Below are positions 50,704 through 59,387 of a DNA stretch of 64,000 nucleotides, piece after piece; within the stretch, counting starts at the first letter, position 1; every line of letters starts with the position of its first letter. The notes beneath the pieces are model-generated. The model worked only from the letters and a program-made list of their open reading frames with translations, was not told where the DNA came from and made no database searches. This DNA is from Streptomyces lincolnensis (GTDB taxonomy: Bacteria; Actinomycetota; Actinomycetes; Streptomycetales; Streptomycetaceae). Where the stretch lies: the NCBI RefSeq assembly GCF_001685355.1, contig NZ_CP016438.1:4650001-4714000 (forward strand). Reading direction: 5' to 3'. Position numbers and translations under genes: made by a program.

Positions 50704-51576
50704 CTATTCGGCGAGCAGGTTCCACACCGAGTCGAACCACTTCTGCATGCTCTCCACGAAGACGGAGCCCGACGAGTTCGGATCGCCGTCCGCCACATGG
50801 TGCGTCAGGGTGGCGCCGAGGCCGAGGACGTCGAGTGCGGTGATCTCCTCGTCGGAGTCCAGCATGATCTTGCGCTCGATCACTTCGTACGCCCCGTGCA
50901 ACGCCTCGCCGCCGTTGAACAGGTAGACCTTGAAGGTCGGCGTCAGCGGGGCGTGACGGATCTGCACCTCGACGGAGGGTACGAGGCCTTCGGTCCGCAG
51001 ATCGTTCAGTGCGCTCAGGAGCGACGCCGTGTGCCGCTCGGTGATGACGCGCAGGCGCTCCTGCGGACGTGGGTCGCTCTGGTCGTCCTTGGCGCGCGGG
51101 TACGGCATCGGCAGCGAGGCGTCGGGCAGGAGCATGCGCAGGGCGATGCGCTGCGGAGCTATGTAGCCGCCGTGGATGCGTTCGGCCTGGAGCCGGATGT
51201 GCGCGTCCAGGGTCTGCGAGGTCAACGTGTAGACGTCCAGCGTGACTTCGGGCTGCTCGAACGCTTCGCTGATGAGCGGCTCCAGCCTCGGGCCGTGCCG
51301 CGATCTGGTGGCCCTGGGCGTGGGGGACTGGATGCGCTGGGTCTTGACCACCCTCGACCCGCTGCCCTGCCGCGACTCGATCCACCCCTCGCTGGCCAGC
51401 TCGCGCAGCGCCCGCTGCACGGTGTCCCGGGACACCCCGAGTTCCTCGGCCAGATCACGCTGTGACGGCAGGAAGGACCGCAGCGGATACGTTCCGTCGG
51501 CCATGCGGCCGCGCAACTCGTCTGCGATCCGCTGGAATTCCTTGCCGCCACCTTCGCCGGCCTGCTGTCCGTCCAC
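50704..51576 (-). CDS. GntR-type regulator, cassette 1
   Basis: 290 residues from GTG 51576; an upstream TTG at 51624 gives 306. N-terminal winged helix: FQRIADELRGRMADGTYPLR, LPSQRDLAEELGVSRDTVQR, ALRELASEGWIESRQGSGSR. The C-terminal 210 residues are not a UTRA or FCD domain that I recognise; they end FVESMQKWFDSVWNLLAE, closely matching FVEQSQKWFDALWETI in cassette 2. RHAPLTPTFKVYLFNGGEAL corresponds to LPFTPPVKLYLLNGEEAL. It is divergent from the microprotein at 51751. Most divergent of the three copies. Confidence 0.85.
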   Translation of the reverse strand: MDGQQAGEGGGKEFQRIADELRGRMADGTYPLRSFLPSQRDLAEELGVSRDTVQRALRELASEGWIESRQGSGSRVVKTQRIQSPTPRATRSRHGPRLEPLISEAFEQPEVTLDVYTLTSQTLDAHIRLQAERIHGGYIAPQRIALRMLLPDASLPMPYPRAKDDQSDPRPQERLRVITERHTASLLSALNDLRTEGLVPSVEVQIRHAPLTPTFKVYLFNGGEALHGAYEVIERKIMLDSDEEITALDVLGLGATLTHHVADGDPNSSGSVFVESMQKWFDSVWNLLAE

Positions 51577-51624
51577 AGGTGGACCGTACCGCCTCCAGTC
51601 CACCAGCAAACCATTTTTCCCCAA

Positions 51625-51636
51625 CTGGTCCGCCAG
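51625..51636. promoter_or_regulatory. Weak palindrome CTGG-TCCG-CCAG (candidate GntR operator, cassette 1)
   Basis: Lies within a longer imperfect AACTGG/CCAGATT repeat and before a TTGG-rich stretch, between the divergent GntR and microprotein genes. Position matches the stronger palindromes of cassettes 2 and 3. Confidence 0.4.
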
Positions 51637-51750
51637 ATTGGCCGGTTGGTTAAGGGATCACCGAGACAGGGCAGACCACCTTCACGGTAAGCAGTCCAAT
51701 TGGAATGACACTGGGGCGCTTCACCGGAAGTGGAAGGGAGGTGGATGGAC

Positions 51751-51933
51751 ATGTTCCTGTTTCACATGATCGCGGGACTCGGCGAGCTCTCCCTGAACCT
51801 GTGGGCGCAGACGCAGCTCGGGGTCGTCGGTGTGGTGCTCCTGTTCCTGATCGGCGTGGGCATACGGGCACGCCGCGCTGGTCTCGCGGTGGGAGCTGCC
51901 GTGGTGTTCGCGTTCCTGATGACTCAGGCCTGA
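51751..51933 (+). CDS. Membrane microprotein, cassette 1
   Basis: 60 residues from ATG 51751 (GGGAGG nine bases upstream; ATG 51745 is too close). Hydrophobic throughout with two or three short helices: MFLFHMIAGLGEL, LGVVGVVLLFLIGVGIRARR, then AGLAVGAAVVFAFLM. It aligns with the microproteins at 53766 and 55104 over QxxLGxxGxV and GI(K/R)A(K/R). Function unknown. Its last 10 bp overlap the 3' end of the HAD gene. Confidence 0.65.
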   Translation: MFLFHMIAGLGELSLNLWAQTQLGVVGVVLLFLIGVGIRARRAGLAVGAAVVFAFLMTQA

Positions 51934-52667
51934 GGCCCGGACCGGAGCAGTTCCAGAACCGGCTTGAGCGAGGGCACGATCGCTGTGGCGCCCGCGTCCC
52001 TCAGCAGCTTCTCCTTGCGTTCGTTACGCGCGTAGCCGAGAAACGGGACGCCGGCCGCATCGGCCGCGAGCAGGTCCGAGGGCGTGTCGCCGATCATCAG
52101 TGCGTCCGAGGGGGCCGAACCCATCGCGCTCAGGGCCCTGTTCAGGCAGTGCGGGTCGGGCTTGAGGTGGTTGAGCTGCTGCGTGCGGCCGTAGATGTGG
52201 GGAGCGAAGCAGGATGTCAGGCCGCGGCTCTCCAGGTAGGTGCGCACCACGCGCGGGGAGTTGTTGGTGGCGATCGCCAACCGGGAACCCACCGCTTGCC
52301 AGGTCCGTATCAGCGGATCTGCGTACGCCGTGGGCATCGCCGACGAGGTGGCCCGCAGCTCCTCCTGGGTGAGACGTTCCTCCAACTCGTCCACCAGGTC
52401 GCTGCCCGGGTGCCGACGGTCCACGGCCCGCAGGACGATGTGCGGGTCCAGGGACTTCCGTTCGCTCTCGGTCAGCAGCCCGTGCAGGCCGCGGCCTTCG
52501 AGCCAGTTCACCAGGTCGTCCGCCACCCGGTCCGCCGCATGGCCCGCGAACAGCCGGCAGATCGGCCCGTCGAAGTCCCAGAGCACGACGTGTGGCCGAG
52601 CGATCAGGTCACGCAGGTTCTCGATCTCCACTGTCACTGGTTCAGTCTGCGTCGTATCAGGAGTCAC
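51924..52667 (-). CDS. HAD-superfamily hydrolase, coupled to GntR cassette 2
   Basis: 247 residues from GTG 52667, which shares a base with the TAG of the GntR gene upstream, a tight coupling. Motif I is HVVLWDFDGPICRLFAG (Asp nucleophile plus Asp acid); motif II lies in LAIATNNSPRVVRTYL, motif III in LKPDPHCLNRAL, motif IV in ALMIGDTPSDLLAADAAGVP. Fits phosphoglycolate-phosphatase-like enzymes with a helical cap. Substrate unknown. Confidence 0.85.
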   Translation of the reverse strand: MTPDTTQTEPVTVEIENLRDLIARPHVVLWDFDGPICRLFAGHAADRVADDLVNWLEGRGLHGLLTESERKSLDPHIVLRAVDRRHPGSDLVDELEERLTQEELRATSSAMPTAYADPLIRTWQAVGSRLAIATNNSPRVVRTYLESRGLTSCFAPHIYGRTQQLNHLKPDPHCLNRALSAMGSAPSDALMIGDTPSDLLAADAAGVPFLGYARNERKEKLLRDAGATAIVPSLKPVLELLRSGPQA

Positions 52668-53524
52668 TAGGAGAGTGTCAGGTCCGTCGTGATGGTTTCC
52701 CAGAGGGCGTCGAACCACTTCTGCGATTGCTCCACGAACGCGGCGTCCCGTTGGCCGGTGCCCTTCTCGAAGGAGAAAAGGAGTGATTCGGTGCCGAGGA
52801 CGTCGTACATGTCGAGGACGCCGCTGTCGGAGGCCTCCTCGCGGCGGGTGACCATGTAGTAGGCGATGAGGGCCTCTTCGCCGTTGAGGAGGTAGAGCTT
52901 CACCGGTGGGGTGAACGGCAGGGCGCGGAAGGACACGTGTACGTCGATGCCGTGGGAGGAGCGCAGGGCGCGGAGGTTGTGGCGCAGGACGTGGGACTGG
53001 GCGTTGCGCATGTCGAGCCAGCGCTGGTGGACCGGGTCGTCGTCGCCGCGGCCGTCGACGGGGACCGGGAAGGCCAGGGAGATGTCGCGGGACGGCAGCA
53101 GGATGCGGACGTCGATGGAGTCGGGGCGTATGCGGCCCTCGTGAATGTGGCGGATGGGCTCGCCCAGGGCCAGCATCAGCGTCTCGGCCGTCAGACAGGC
53201 CGCGTCCACGCGGACGTGGGGGACGGTGAAGGCCTCGACCAGGCGGGGGGCCAGGCCGACCATCGTCGGCTGGGGCTCCTCCGCGCGGCCGGTTCGCGGG
53301 GGTTCGGCGATCCTCGGGGGGCTGCCCTTGCTGACGTTGCTGAGGAGACCGTCTTCCTGGAGCGCGCGCAGGGCCTGGCGGACGGTGCCGCGCTCGACCC
53401 CGAACTCCTCGGCGAGCTCGGCCTGGGTGGGCAGGCGGTCTCCCGCCCTGAGGTCGCCCGCACGGATGCGATCCCGCAGGGTGTCGGCGATCTCCTGGGG
53501 CGAGAGTCTTCTGCTGCCGTTCAC
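52667..53524 (-). CDS. GntR-type regulator, cassette 2
   Basis: About 285 residues from GTG 53524 (AGGAG nine bases upstream; GTG 53530 is possible). Winged helix: IADTLRDRIRAGDLRAGDRL, PTQAELAEEFGVERGTVRQA, LRALQEDGLLSNVSKGSPPR. The unusual C-terminal domain contains RILLPSRDISLAFPVPVDGR, RNAQSHVLRHNLRALRSSHG, LPFTPPVKLYLLNGEEALIA and ends FVEQSQKWFDALWETI. It is close to cassette 3 and more distant from cassette 1. Divergent from the microprotein at 53766 and coupled to the HAD gene downstream. Confidence 0.88.
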   Translation of the reverse strand: MNGSRRLSPQEIADTLRDRIRAGDLRAGDRLPTQAELAEEFGVERGTVRQALRALQEDGLLSNVSKGSPPRIAEPPRTGRAEEPQPTMVGLAPRLVEAFTVPHVRVDAACLTAETLMLALGEPIRHIHEGRIRPDSIDVRILLPSRDISLAFPVPVDGRGDDDPVHQRWLDMRNAQSHVLRHNLRALRSSHGIDVHVSFRALPFTPPVKLYLLNGEEALIAYYMVTRREEASDSGVLDMYDVLGTESLLFSFEKGTGQRDAAFVEQSQKWFDALWETITTDLTLS

Positions 53525-53632
53525 TGCCACGTTCTCCTGGGTCACGACCAAACGCTACAACTTCCATCCATCTATGTGGAGTTGTTTGAAAGTTGTTTTG
53601 AACCATGTACCAAGTGGGGACAACTACCATTG

Positions 53633-53647
53633 AGTTGGTTACCAACT
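53633..53647. promoter_or_regulatory. Palindrome AGTTGGT-T-ACCAACT (candidate GntR operator, cassette 2)
   Basis: Perfect 7-bp arms with one central base. It lies about 120 bp before the microprotein start and about 109 bp before the GntR start, alongside AGTTGT half sites (53583, 53593). Confidence 0.7.
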
Positions 53648-53765
53648 TGGTCTAGTTGGCTAAGGGTTCGCCTCATCCGAACCATCCCGGATCGTTCCGC
53701 ACCATCATGACCCCCCACGCCCGCCTCGCACCGCCTCGCCCGGCACGACCGAAGGGGGAACCACC

Positions 53766-53954
53766 GTGCCTGCTCTCGCCCTCCTCGCCGCCGTCTTCGT
53801 CGTCGGCATCGAGCAGACCGTCCAGTGGAAGTACGGCGCCGCCGGCGTCGTCGGTCTGCTGCTGCTCACCATCGGCATCAAGGCCAAGAGCCCGGCCGTC
53901 AGCTCCGTCGGAGCGGTCATGCTCGCCCTGCTCGTCGCGGGGCCCGCCTTGTGA
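53766..53954 (+). CDS. Membrane microprotein, cassette 2
   Basis: 62 residues from GTG 53766 (GAAGGGGGAA upstream). LALLAAVFVVGIEQTVQWKY, then AAGVVGLLLLTIGIKAKSPA and VGAVMLALLVAGPAL: two or three membrane segments, with a conserved QW(K) before a Gly-rich turn and GIKAK facing the cytoplasm by the positive-inside rule. Homologous to the products at 51751 and 55104. Function unknown; toxin, signalling peptide or transporter accessory are all possible. Confidence 0.72.
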   Translation: MPALALLAAVFVVGIEQTVQWKYGAAGVVGLLLLTIGIKAKSPAVSSVGAVMLALLVAGPAL

Positions 53955-53993
53955 CTCGACGGCCCCGCCTCACCATGACCCCTGTGGGAGACC

Positions 53994-54908
53994 TCAGGTC
54001 GTGAGCGTCAGCTCCGAACTGATCGTCTCCCACAGTGCGTTGAACCACAGATGGGACTGCTCGACGAACGTCGTGTCCCGCAGTCCGGCCCCCTGCTCGA
54101 AGGCGAACAGCATCGACAGGGCGCCCGTGGCGTCGTACATCTCCAGGTTCTCGTGGTCGATCTCCGCCTTGCGGCGCGACAGCGTGTAGTAGGCGAAGAG
54201 CGCCTCCACCCCGTTGAGGAGATACAGCTTCACCGGCGGGGTGAACGGCAGGGCGCGGAAGGACACCTGCACATCGATGCCGTGGGAGCCGCGCAGGGCC
54301 AGCAGGTTGTGCCTCAGCACCTGGCCCTGCGCGTTGCGCTGCGCCAGCCAGCGGTCGTGGACCGGGGCGTCGTGCTCGCTGCGCCCGTCGACGGCCACCG
54401 GGAAGGCGAGATCGATGTCCCGGCTCGGCAGCAGCACCCGGACCGCGATCTTGGCCGGTTTCAGTCGCCCGACGTGGATCTGGCGCAGGGGTTCGCCGAT
54501 GGCGAGCGTGAGGGAGACCGAGGTCAGACACAGGGCGTCGATCTCGACCTGCGGAGCCGCGAAGGCGGACTCGATGCGCGGCCCGAGGGCCACGGTGGTG
54601 GGCAGCGGTGGCGCGGCGGGACCCGTCAACGGCCTGGTCAGGGCGGGGTCGGGAGCCACGGTCGCGGGGCTTCCCTTGGATACGTTGGTCAACAGGTGCT
54701 CGGACTGAAGGATGTACAGCGCCTGCCGTACGACTCCCCGCTCCACCCCGAACTCGTCCGCCAGCTTGGCCTGGGTGGGCATGCGCTGACCCGGTCGCAA
54801 CTGCCCGGAGCGGATGCGGGCGCGCAACTCGTCGGCCACCTCACGATGTGACTTGTGTGGCTGCTGTGCCCTCCTCCGCCCATTGACGGCGGCGTGTTTC
54901 GGGTCCAC
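53994..54908 (-). CDS. GntR-type regulator, cassette 3
   Basis: 304 residues from GTG 54908, with no ribosome-binding site, so the transcript may be leaderless. Winged helix: VADELRARIRSGQLRPGQRM, PTQAKLADEFGVERGVVRQA. C-terminal domain with VRVLLPSRDIDLAFPVAVDG, RNAQGQVLRHNLLALRGSHG, LPFTPPVKLYLLNGVEALFA and FVEQSHLWFNALWETI. Long blocks are identical to cassette 2, pointing to duplication. Divergent from the microprotein at 55104. Confidence 0.88.
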   Translation of the reverse strand: MDPKHAAVNGRRRAQQPHKSHREVADELRARIRSGQLRPGQRMPTQAKLADEFGVERGVVRQALYILQSEHLLTNVSKGSPATVAPDPALTRPLTGPAAPPLPTTVALGPRIESAFAAPQVEIDALCLTSVSLTLAIGEPLRQIHVGRLKPAKIAVRVLLPSRDIDLAFPVAVDGRSEHDAPVHDRWLAQRNAQGQVLRHNLLALRGSHGIDVQVSFRALPFTPPVKLYLLNGVEALFAYYTLSRRKAEIDHENLEMYDATGALSMLFAFEQGAGLRDTTFVEQSHLWFNALWETISSELTLTT

Positions 54909-54994
54909 AACCAAACACTACAACTTCCCGCCATCTTTGGGCAGTTCAGCGAAAGGTGGTTATGAGCCGCATCCAAGCGGAGATAAGTACAGTG

Positions 54995-55011
54995 AAGTTG
55001 GTCGCCAACTT
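54995..55011. promoter_or_regulatory. Palindrome AAGTTGG-TCG-CCAACTT (candidate GntR operator, cassette 3)
   Basis: Perfect 7-bp arms with a 3-base centre, in the same intergenic position as in cassette 2. ACTACAACTTCC and CCATCT words upstream of the GntR start are also shared with cassette 2. Confidence 0.7.
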
Positions 55012-55103
55012 GAGCAACATGGTCAAGCTTCCGCAAGGTTGGCCCTCCAGGCGACCGGCGGGGACCACGTCCCGTTGGGGGACCGGCCCGAAGGAGGGAC
55101 CGC

Positions 55104-55289
55104 ATGCCGATCATCGCCCTCGCCATCGCCGCCCTTGCCGTCGGCTTCGAAGCACTCGTGCAGTGGAAGTGGGGCGCCATGGGCATCGTCGCCTTCGTCG
55201 CCCTGACCGTCGGCATCAAGGCGAAGAACATCGCGATCGGTGGGATCGGAGCGGTCATCCTCGTGATGCTGCTCGCCCATTCCGGCTGA
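55104..55289 (+). CDS. Membrane microprotein, cassette 3
   Basis: 61 residues from ATG 55104 with GGAGGGACC upstream. IIALAIAALAVGFEALVQWK, then WGAMGIVAFVALTVGIKAKN and AIGGIGAVILVMLLAHSG. It shares VQWK(W/Y)GAxGxV and TxGIKAK with the cassette 2 product. No cleavable signal. The end is followed by the five 13-bp repeats. Function unknown. Confidence 0.72.
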   Translation: MPIIALAIAALAVGFEALVQWKWGAMGIVAFVALTVGIKAKNIAIGGIGAVILVMLLAHSG

Positions 55290-55337
55290 CCGGGCTCCCT
55301 TCCGGAGGGGAGCCGGGAGCTCGGTCCGTCTGCACAG

Positions 55338-55490
55338 CCACAACTGAACATCGGCCACATTCAGTACAGCCACAACTGAACACCGGTCACATCGGCGATA
55401 CCGAGCTCAGTCACAACTGAACACGGCAACATCCGCACAGCCACAACTGAACAGCACGTCACGGAGGACCAGTACCGCCACAACTGAAGA
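55338..55490. repeat. Five 13-bp direct repeats (CCACAACTGAACA)
   Basis: Copies at 55338, 55370, 55411 (first base T), 55441 and 55478 (one mismatch near the end), 30-41 bp apart. Spacers are unrelated and uneven, so this is not CRISPR. The CAACT core resembles the half sites near the GntR genes. Confidence 0.75.
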
Positions 55491-55555
55491 GCTCGCTACG
55501 GATGCGAAGCAGCAAGACAGCACGACACAGCAACTGCCGTCGGCAGGAGGGAGGT

Positions 55556-56809
55556 TCAGAACATGTCCGGGCACCAAGGTCGCCTGGACGTACGCAGCAG
55601 GGCGTCGGCCGACCGGGCGGCGCCCGCTCGTTCTTCCCGCACCCGCCCCAGCGCCCTCAGCCGCTCGGCCGACTCGTCGCCCAGCCACAGGGCCGCCAGG
55701 TCGCTCACGTCGAGCGTGAGATCCGCGGACGCCGTCGTCGGCGTACAGGATCCGCCCTCCTCGGACGCCTCCAGCCGGTACCGCCCGCCGGCCAGCCCGT
55801 CCTTGTCGGCCACCTCCAGGATCAGAGTCCCCTCCCCCGCGTACGTCCGCGCCTGAAGCGCCCGTACGACGTCCAGGATCCGCACCCACAGCCAGTCCGC
55901 CTGCGCGGTGATCCTGGCCGCCCTCGGGTCCGGCAGGTAGAGCGGGAGCAGGTCGTCCGGGGACCGCCAGCCGCTCTTCACCCGCGTGATCCAGTCGATC
56001 GAGCAGAGGTAGTGCCACAGGGCGCGCTCCGCGGTCGGGGTCGACGCGATCAGCCAGTGGACGGTCGCCGTGTTGTGCGGCTGCTTGTCGTGCCAGTTGT
56101 CGTCCGACTTGTACGCGACGAGTCCCTCGACCTCGCCGTCCGCGGAGCGGTACACCGCGTAGAACGGCTCTGTCCACGTCGGGTCGTACCGTACGACCCC
56201 CGTGTTGATCTTCCACCACATGTCGTCGCGGCTCACCGCGCCCGGCTGGGCGCGCCTCACCCGCTCGTGCAGGTCGGGGCCGAGTTTGCGTACGTCCTCG
56301 CCGTCCACGAGGTCGATACGGGCGCCGTCGTCCGGGGCGGCCCTGCGGCGGTCGAGGCCCGTGCGGGGGACGTCGATGGCCCACTCCGCCATCCAGGTGG
56401 CGGGGCCGAAGCCGTAGCGGCCGTAGATCGGGTACTCGGCGGCGATCAGGGTCGCTACGACGTCTCCGCGTTCCTTCGCGGCGGCGAGGTCCTGGGCCAT
56501 CATGCGGGTGAGGATGCCGCGGCGGCGGTGTGTGGCGGTGACGGTGACGCCGGTGATGGCGTCGGCCTGCACGGCGGCGCCGCCCACGGCCGTGACCTGC
56601 TGGGCGAACGACCGGAAGGTGGCGACGCAGCGGCCGCTGTCGAAAGCGCCGAGGTACCGGCCGGGCTCGAACTGCCCCCGGCGGCTCTCCAGTTCGCTGT
56701 CCGGGACGGTGGGCGCGCGCAGAAAGCCGGTGTTCACGGCGCGCAGCCAGTCTCCGAGTTCGGGGTCGGTGATCGGGCGGACGTCGATGTCAGGGTGCGG
56801 GCGGGTCAT
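55556..56809 (-). CDS. Eis-like GNAT N-acetyltransferase
   Basis: 417 residues from ATG 56809. Two GNAT-like halves and a C-terminal SCP2-like domain, as in mycobacterial Eis. The acetyl-CoA loop is [59 protein letters not shown] and SLDW-type [17 protein letters not shown] follow; the C-terminal carboxylate lies in CPDMF. Eis enzymes acetylate aminoglycosides or lysines at multiple positions; here the natural substrate is unknown. Confidence 0.9.
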   Translation of the reverse strand: MTRPHPDIDVRPITDPELGDWLRAVNTGFLRAPTVPDSELESRRGQFEPGRYLGAFDSGRCVATFRSFAQQVTAVGGAAVQADAITGVTVTATHRRRGILTRMMAQDLAAAKERGDVVATLIAAEYPIYGRYGFGPATWMAEWAIDVPRTGLDRRRAAPDDGARIDLVDGEDVRKLGPDLHERVRRAQPGAVSRDDMWWKINTGVVRYDPTWTEPFYAVYRSADGEVEGLVAYKSDDNWHDKQPHNTATVHWLIASTPTAERALWHYLCSIDWITRVKSGWRSPDDLLPLYLPDPRAARITAQADWLWVRILDVVRALQARTYAGEGTLILEVADKDGLAGGRYRLEASEEGGSCTPTTASADLTLDVSDLAALWLGDESAERLRALGRVREERAGAARSADALLRTSRRPWCPDMF

Positions 56810-56868
56810 GAGTTCACGGTAGGTGCGCGGCGAGTGGGTGTCGCCAGGATTTCCCGGCCGGGCGTGCG

Positions 56869-57172
56869 GATGCCTCGCGGCGCGCTGTGCGGGTCCGGTG
56901 GGGGCGTGTGTAGCGCCCACGGTTGTGTGGTGGGTCGGGGCCGGGGCGGGGGGTCTCCGTCCTCGGTCCGGCGGTGCTGTCGGGCCAAGAGGTACTGCGT
57001 GTCGGACGCCGGCCGCTGCGGGCGGACACCCCCCGCCCCGTCCCCTTACCGCCGTGGGCGGCTGAGACGCCCACGGCCCGGGGGTGCCTCACGCCCGACG
57101 GCGGCTGCTGCTTTTCAGGGGCGCGGGGAACTGCGCGACCAGCCCCCACGCACCCGCACCCGCCATACGACC
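56869..57172. repeat. Dispersed 300-bp non-coding repeat, copy 2
   Basis: The partner of 27896-28200 in the same orientation. It occupies the space between the eis-like start and the rsiG stop, so transcripts from rsiG enter it in the reverse sense. It keeps the CCGTGGGCG hairpin and the AGGGGCGCGGGGAACTGCGC end. Confidence 0.8.
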
Positions 57173-57208
57173 GCACCCGCCACCCCCCAAAGCGCACGGC
57201 AACGAACC

Positions 57209-57808
57209 TCACACCAGCAAGTCATCCACCTGAGCCTCCCCCTCCCGATACCGCCGCGCGATCTCCGCACTGGAGCCGTCAGCCGTCCGCTGCAACCGCT
57301 GTCGGCGGCGGGACACCTGCTGCTCGTACCGCACGAGCCGCCCCATCGCGGTGTTGAGTTCGAGGTCGGTGCGGGCGGCGAGGTCGGAGAGTTCGACCTC
57401 GGCGAGCATCTCGGCGGCCAGCAGGCGGTACTCCTCGCTGTACGGGGTGCCGAGTGTGACGTGGCGGGCGGAGGAGCGGTGGCGGGCCGGGGCGTCGGTG
57501 AGGATCTCCGGGAGGCGCTCGAAGACCGAGGCCTCGGGGAGTCGCTCGACCAGGGAGGCCGCCGTCTCCGTCGGGGAGCGGCGGGCCAGTTCGGCCCGCA
57601 GGATGTCGATACGGCCCTGGAGCAGCCGCCGCACATAGCTGAGGTCGGCCTCGTCGCGCTGGGCGTCCCGGCGCAGGGTGCGCAGTTCGGGCAGGCTCAG
57701 CACGGCCAGGTCGGGCTCGGGTGGGTCGGTGGCCAGCAGTGGGCTGTCGGTGCGTTGAACGGGCGGCCGCTGGAATCCCAGCCGCCCCTCGGTACTCGGT
57801 GTGCTCAT
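57209..57808 (-). CDS. rsiG: c-di-GMP-responsive anti-sigma factor RsiG
   Basis: 199 residues. Two long antiparallel helices each carry the diagnostic E(X)3S(X)2R(X)3Q(X)3D motif: Glu53-Ser57-Arg60-Gln64-Asp68 and Glu162-Ser166-Arg169-Gln173-Asp177. In Streptomyces, RsiG binds a c-di-GMP dimer through these residues and then holds sigma WhiG, delaying sporulation. All ten key residues are present, so this copy should be functional. The N-terminal 40 residues are disordered. It was called from the motif pattern, not from a search. whiG itself is not in the window. Confidence 0.93.
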   Translation of the reverse strand: MSTPSTEGRLGFQRPPVQRTDSPLLATDPPEPDLAVLSLPELRTLRRDAQRDEADLSYVRRLLQGRIDILRAELARRSPTETAASLVERLPEASVFERLPEILTDAPARHRSSARHVTLGTPYSEEYRLLAAEMLAEVELSDLAARTDLELNTAMGRLVRYEQQVSRRRQRLQRTADGSSAEIARRYREGEAQVDDLLV

Positions 57809-57966
57809 GTGCCTCTACCGTCCCCTCGACCGGCGTGTGGGAAGCATCGTGCCACCCCAAGTGGCCGCTATGTGACCGAGTGCCCCCGATCGGCCCCAGA
57901 TGGGGGGGTAAGGATCAAAAAGAAGCCCCCGAAGGGAGGCTCCGCACGGCACGGCATGATGGTCAT

Positions 57967-58392
57967 ATGCGTGCAGTGGTGCAGAGGGTGGACGGCGCGA
58001 GCGTCGTCGTGGACGGCGAGACGGTGGGCGCGATCGAGGGCGAGGGACTGTGTGTCCTCGTCGGCGTGACCCACGAGGACACCAAGGAGAAGGCGGCCCA
58101 ACTGGCCCGCAAGCTGTGGTCGATCCGGATGCTGGCGGACGAGAAGTCGTGCAGTGACATCGACGCGCCGCTGCTCGTCATCAGCCAGTTCACCCTGTAC
58201 GGCGACGCCCGCAAGGGGCGCCGCCCCACCTGGAACGCCGCCGCCCCCGGCGATGTGGCCGAACCCCTTGTCGAGGAGGTCGTCGCCCAGCTCCGGGCCC
58301 TCGGCGCGACGGTGGCGACGGGGCGTTTCGGCGCCCGGATGCGGGTGTCCCTGACGAACGACGGACCCTTCACCGTCCTCGTCGAGATCTGA
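57967..58392 (+). CDS. dtd: D-aminoacyl-tRNA deacylase
   Basis: 141 residues. [20 protein letters not shown] at the start, [20 protein letters not shown] (the SQFTL active-site motif) in the middle and [15 protein letters not shown] (the NxGP cis-Pro motif) at the end. It hydrolyses D-aminoacyl- and Gly-tRNA(Ala), proofreading translation. ATG 57967 is preceded by GGCATGATGGTCAT. It is divergent from rsiG and converges on ygfZ. Confidence 0.94.
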   Translation: MRAVVQRVDGASVVVDGETVGAIEGEGLCVLVGVTHEDTKEKAAQLARKLWSIRMLADEKSCSDIDAPLLVISQFTLYGDARKGRRPTWNAAAPGDVAEPLVEEVVAQLRALGATVATGRFGARMRVSLTNDGPFTVLVEI

Positions 58393-58411
58393 GGATCCGA
58401 GTTCTAGGGTT

Positions 58412-59377
58412 CTAGGGTTCTACGACGACTTCCTGGGCCGCCGCCGTCGTATCCACGACTAGGCGCGCGTCCAGGGGGACGTTGCGCTTGACCAGGGCGA
58501 GGGCGACCGGGCCGAGTTCGTGGTGGCGTACGGACGTGGTGACGAAGCCGATCTTGCGGCCGTCGGGGCCGTCGTCGGCCAGGCGGATGTCGGTGCCGGC
58601 CGGGGGCAGGTGGACCTCGCTGCCGTCCAGGTGGAGGAAGACCAGGCGGCGCGGGGGCTTGCCCAGGTTCTGGACGCGGGCGACGGTCTCCTGGCCCCGG
58701 TAGCAGCCCTTCTGGAGGTGCACCGCGGTGCCGATCCAGCCCAGCTCGTGCGGGATCGTGCGGTGGTCGGTCTCGAAGCCGAGGCGCGGGCGGTGGTGCT
58801 CGACGCGCAGGGCCTCGTAGGCCAGGATGCCGACCGGTGGGCCGGACTTCTCGGCGTAGGACTCCAGGTCCGTACGCGGGAGGAAGAGGTCGCGGCCGTA
58901 CGCCGTCTCGCGTACGACGGCTTCCCCGGGGACCTCGGCGATGGAACCGGCGGGCAGGTGGACGACCGCGAACTCGGCCGTGCGGTCGGTGACGTCGACA
59001 CGGTTGAAGAACTTCATCGACTCCAGGTACGCGACCAGCGCGTCCTGGGTGCCGGGTTCGACGTGCGCCCACACCGTGGTGCCGTCGTCGACGAGATACA
59101 GGGCGTGCTCGATGTGGCCGTGCGCGGAGAGGATCAGCGCCTCGGTGGCCTCGCCCGTGGGCAGGTCGCTGACGTGCTGGGTGAGCAGGAGGTGCAGCCA
59201 GCTCAGCCGGTCCTCGCCGGTGACGGTGACCACCCCGCGGTGGGAGAGGTCGACGAATCCGGTGCCGTCGGCGAGAGCGCGCTGTTCGCGGAACAGATCG
59301 CCGTAGTGGGCGGCGACGCCTTCGTCCACGCCCTCGGCGGGGACGGCGCCGGGCAGGGACAGCAGAGGGCTCTTCAT
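58412..59377 (-). CDS. ygfZ: YgfZ/GcvT folate-binding protein
   Basis: 321 residues. FVDLSHRGVVTVTGEDRLSW opens the domain; HLQKGCYRGQETVARVQNLG contains the conserved Cys of KGCYxGQE; the C-terminal barrel ends with TAAAQEVVVEP. Tetrahydrofolate-binding proteins of this type help maintain iron-sulphur cluster enzymes. ATG 59377; only 10 bp separate it from nur upstream, so they are cotranscribed. Confidence 0.93.
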   Translation of the reverse strand: MKSPLLSLPGAVPAEGVDEGVAAHYGDLFREQRALADGTGFVDLSHRGVVTVTGEDRLSWLHLLLTQHVSDLPTGEATEALILSAHGHIEHALYLVDDGTTVWAHVEPGTQDALVAYLESMKFFNRVDVTDRTAEFAVVHLPAGSIAEVPGEAVVRETAYGRDLFLPRTDLESYAEKSGPPVGILAYEALRVEHHRPRLGFETDHRTIPHELGWIGTAVHLQKGCYRGQETVARVQNLGKPPRRLVFLHLDGSEVHLPPAGTDIRLADDGPDGRKIGFVTTSVRHHELGPVALALVKRNVPLDARLVVDTTAAAQEVVVEP

Positions 59378-59387
59378 ATGCCTAAGC

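Noticed and set aside
55338..55490. Possible CRISPR array
   Set aside because: Repeats are only 13 bp, spacing varies from 30 to 41 bp and there are no cas genes.
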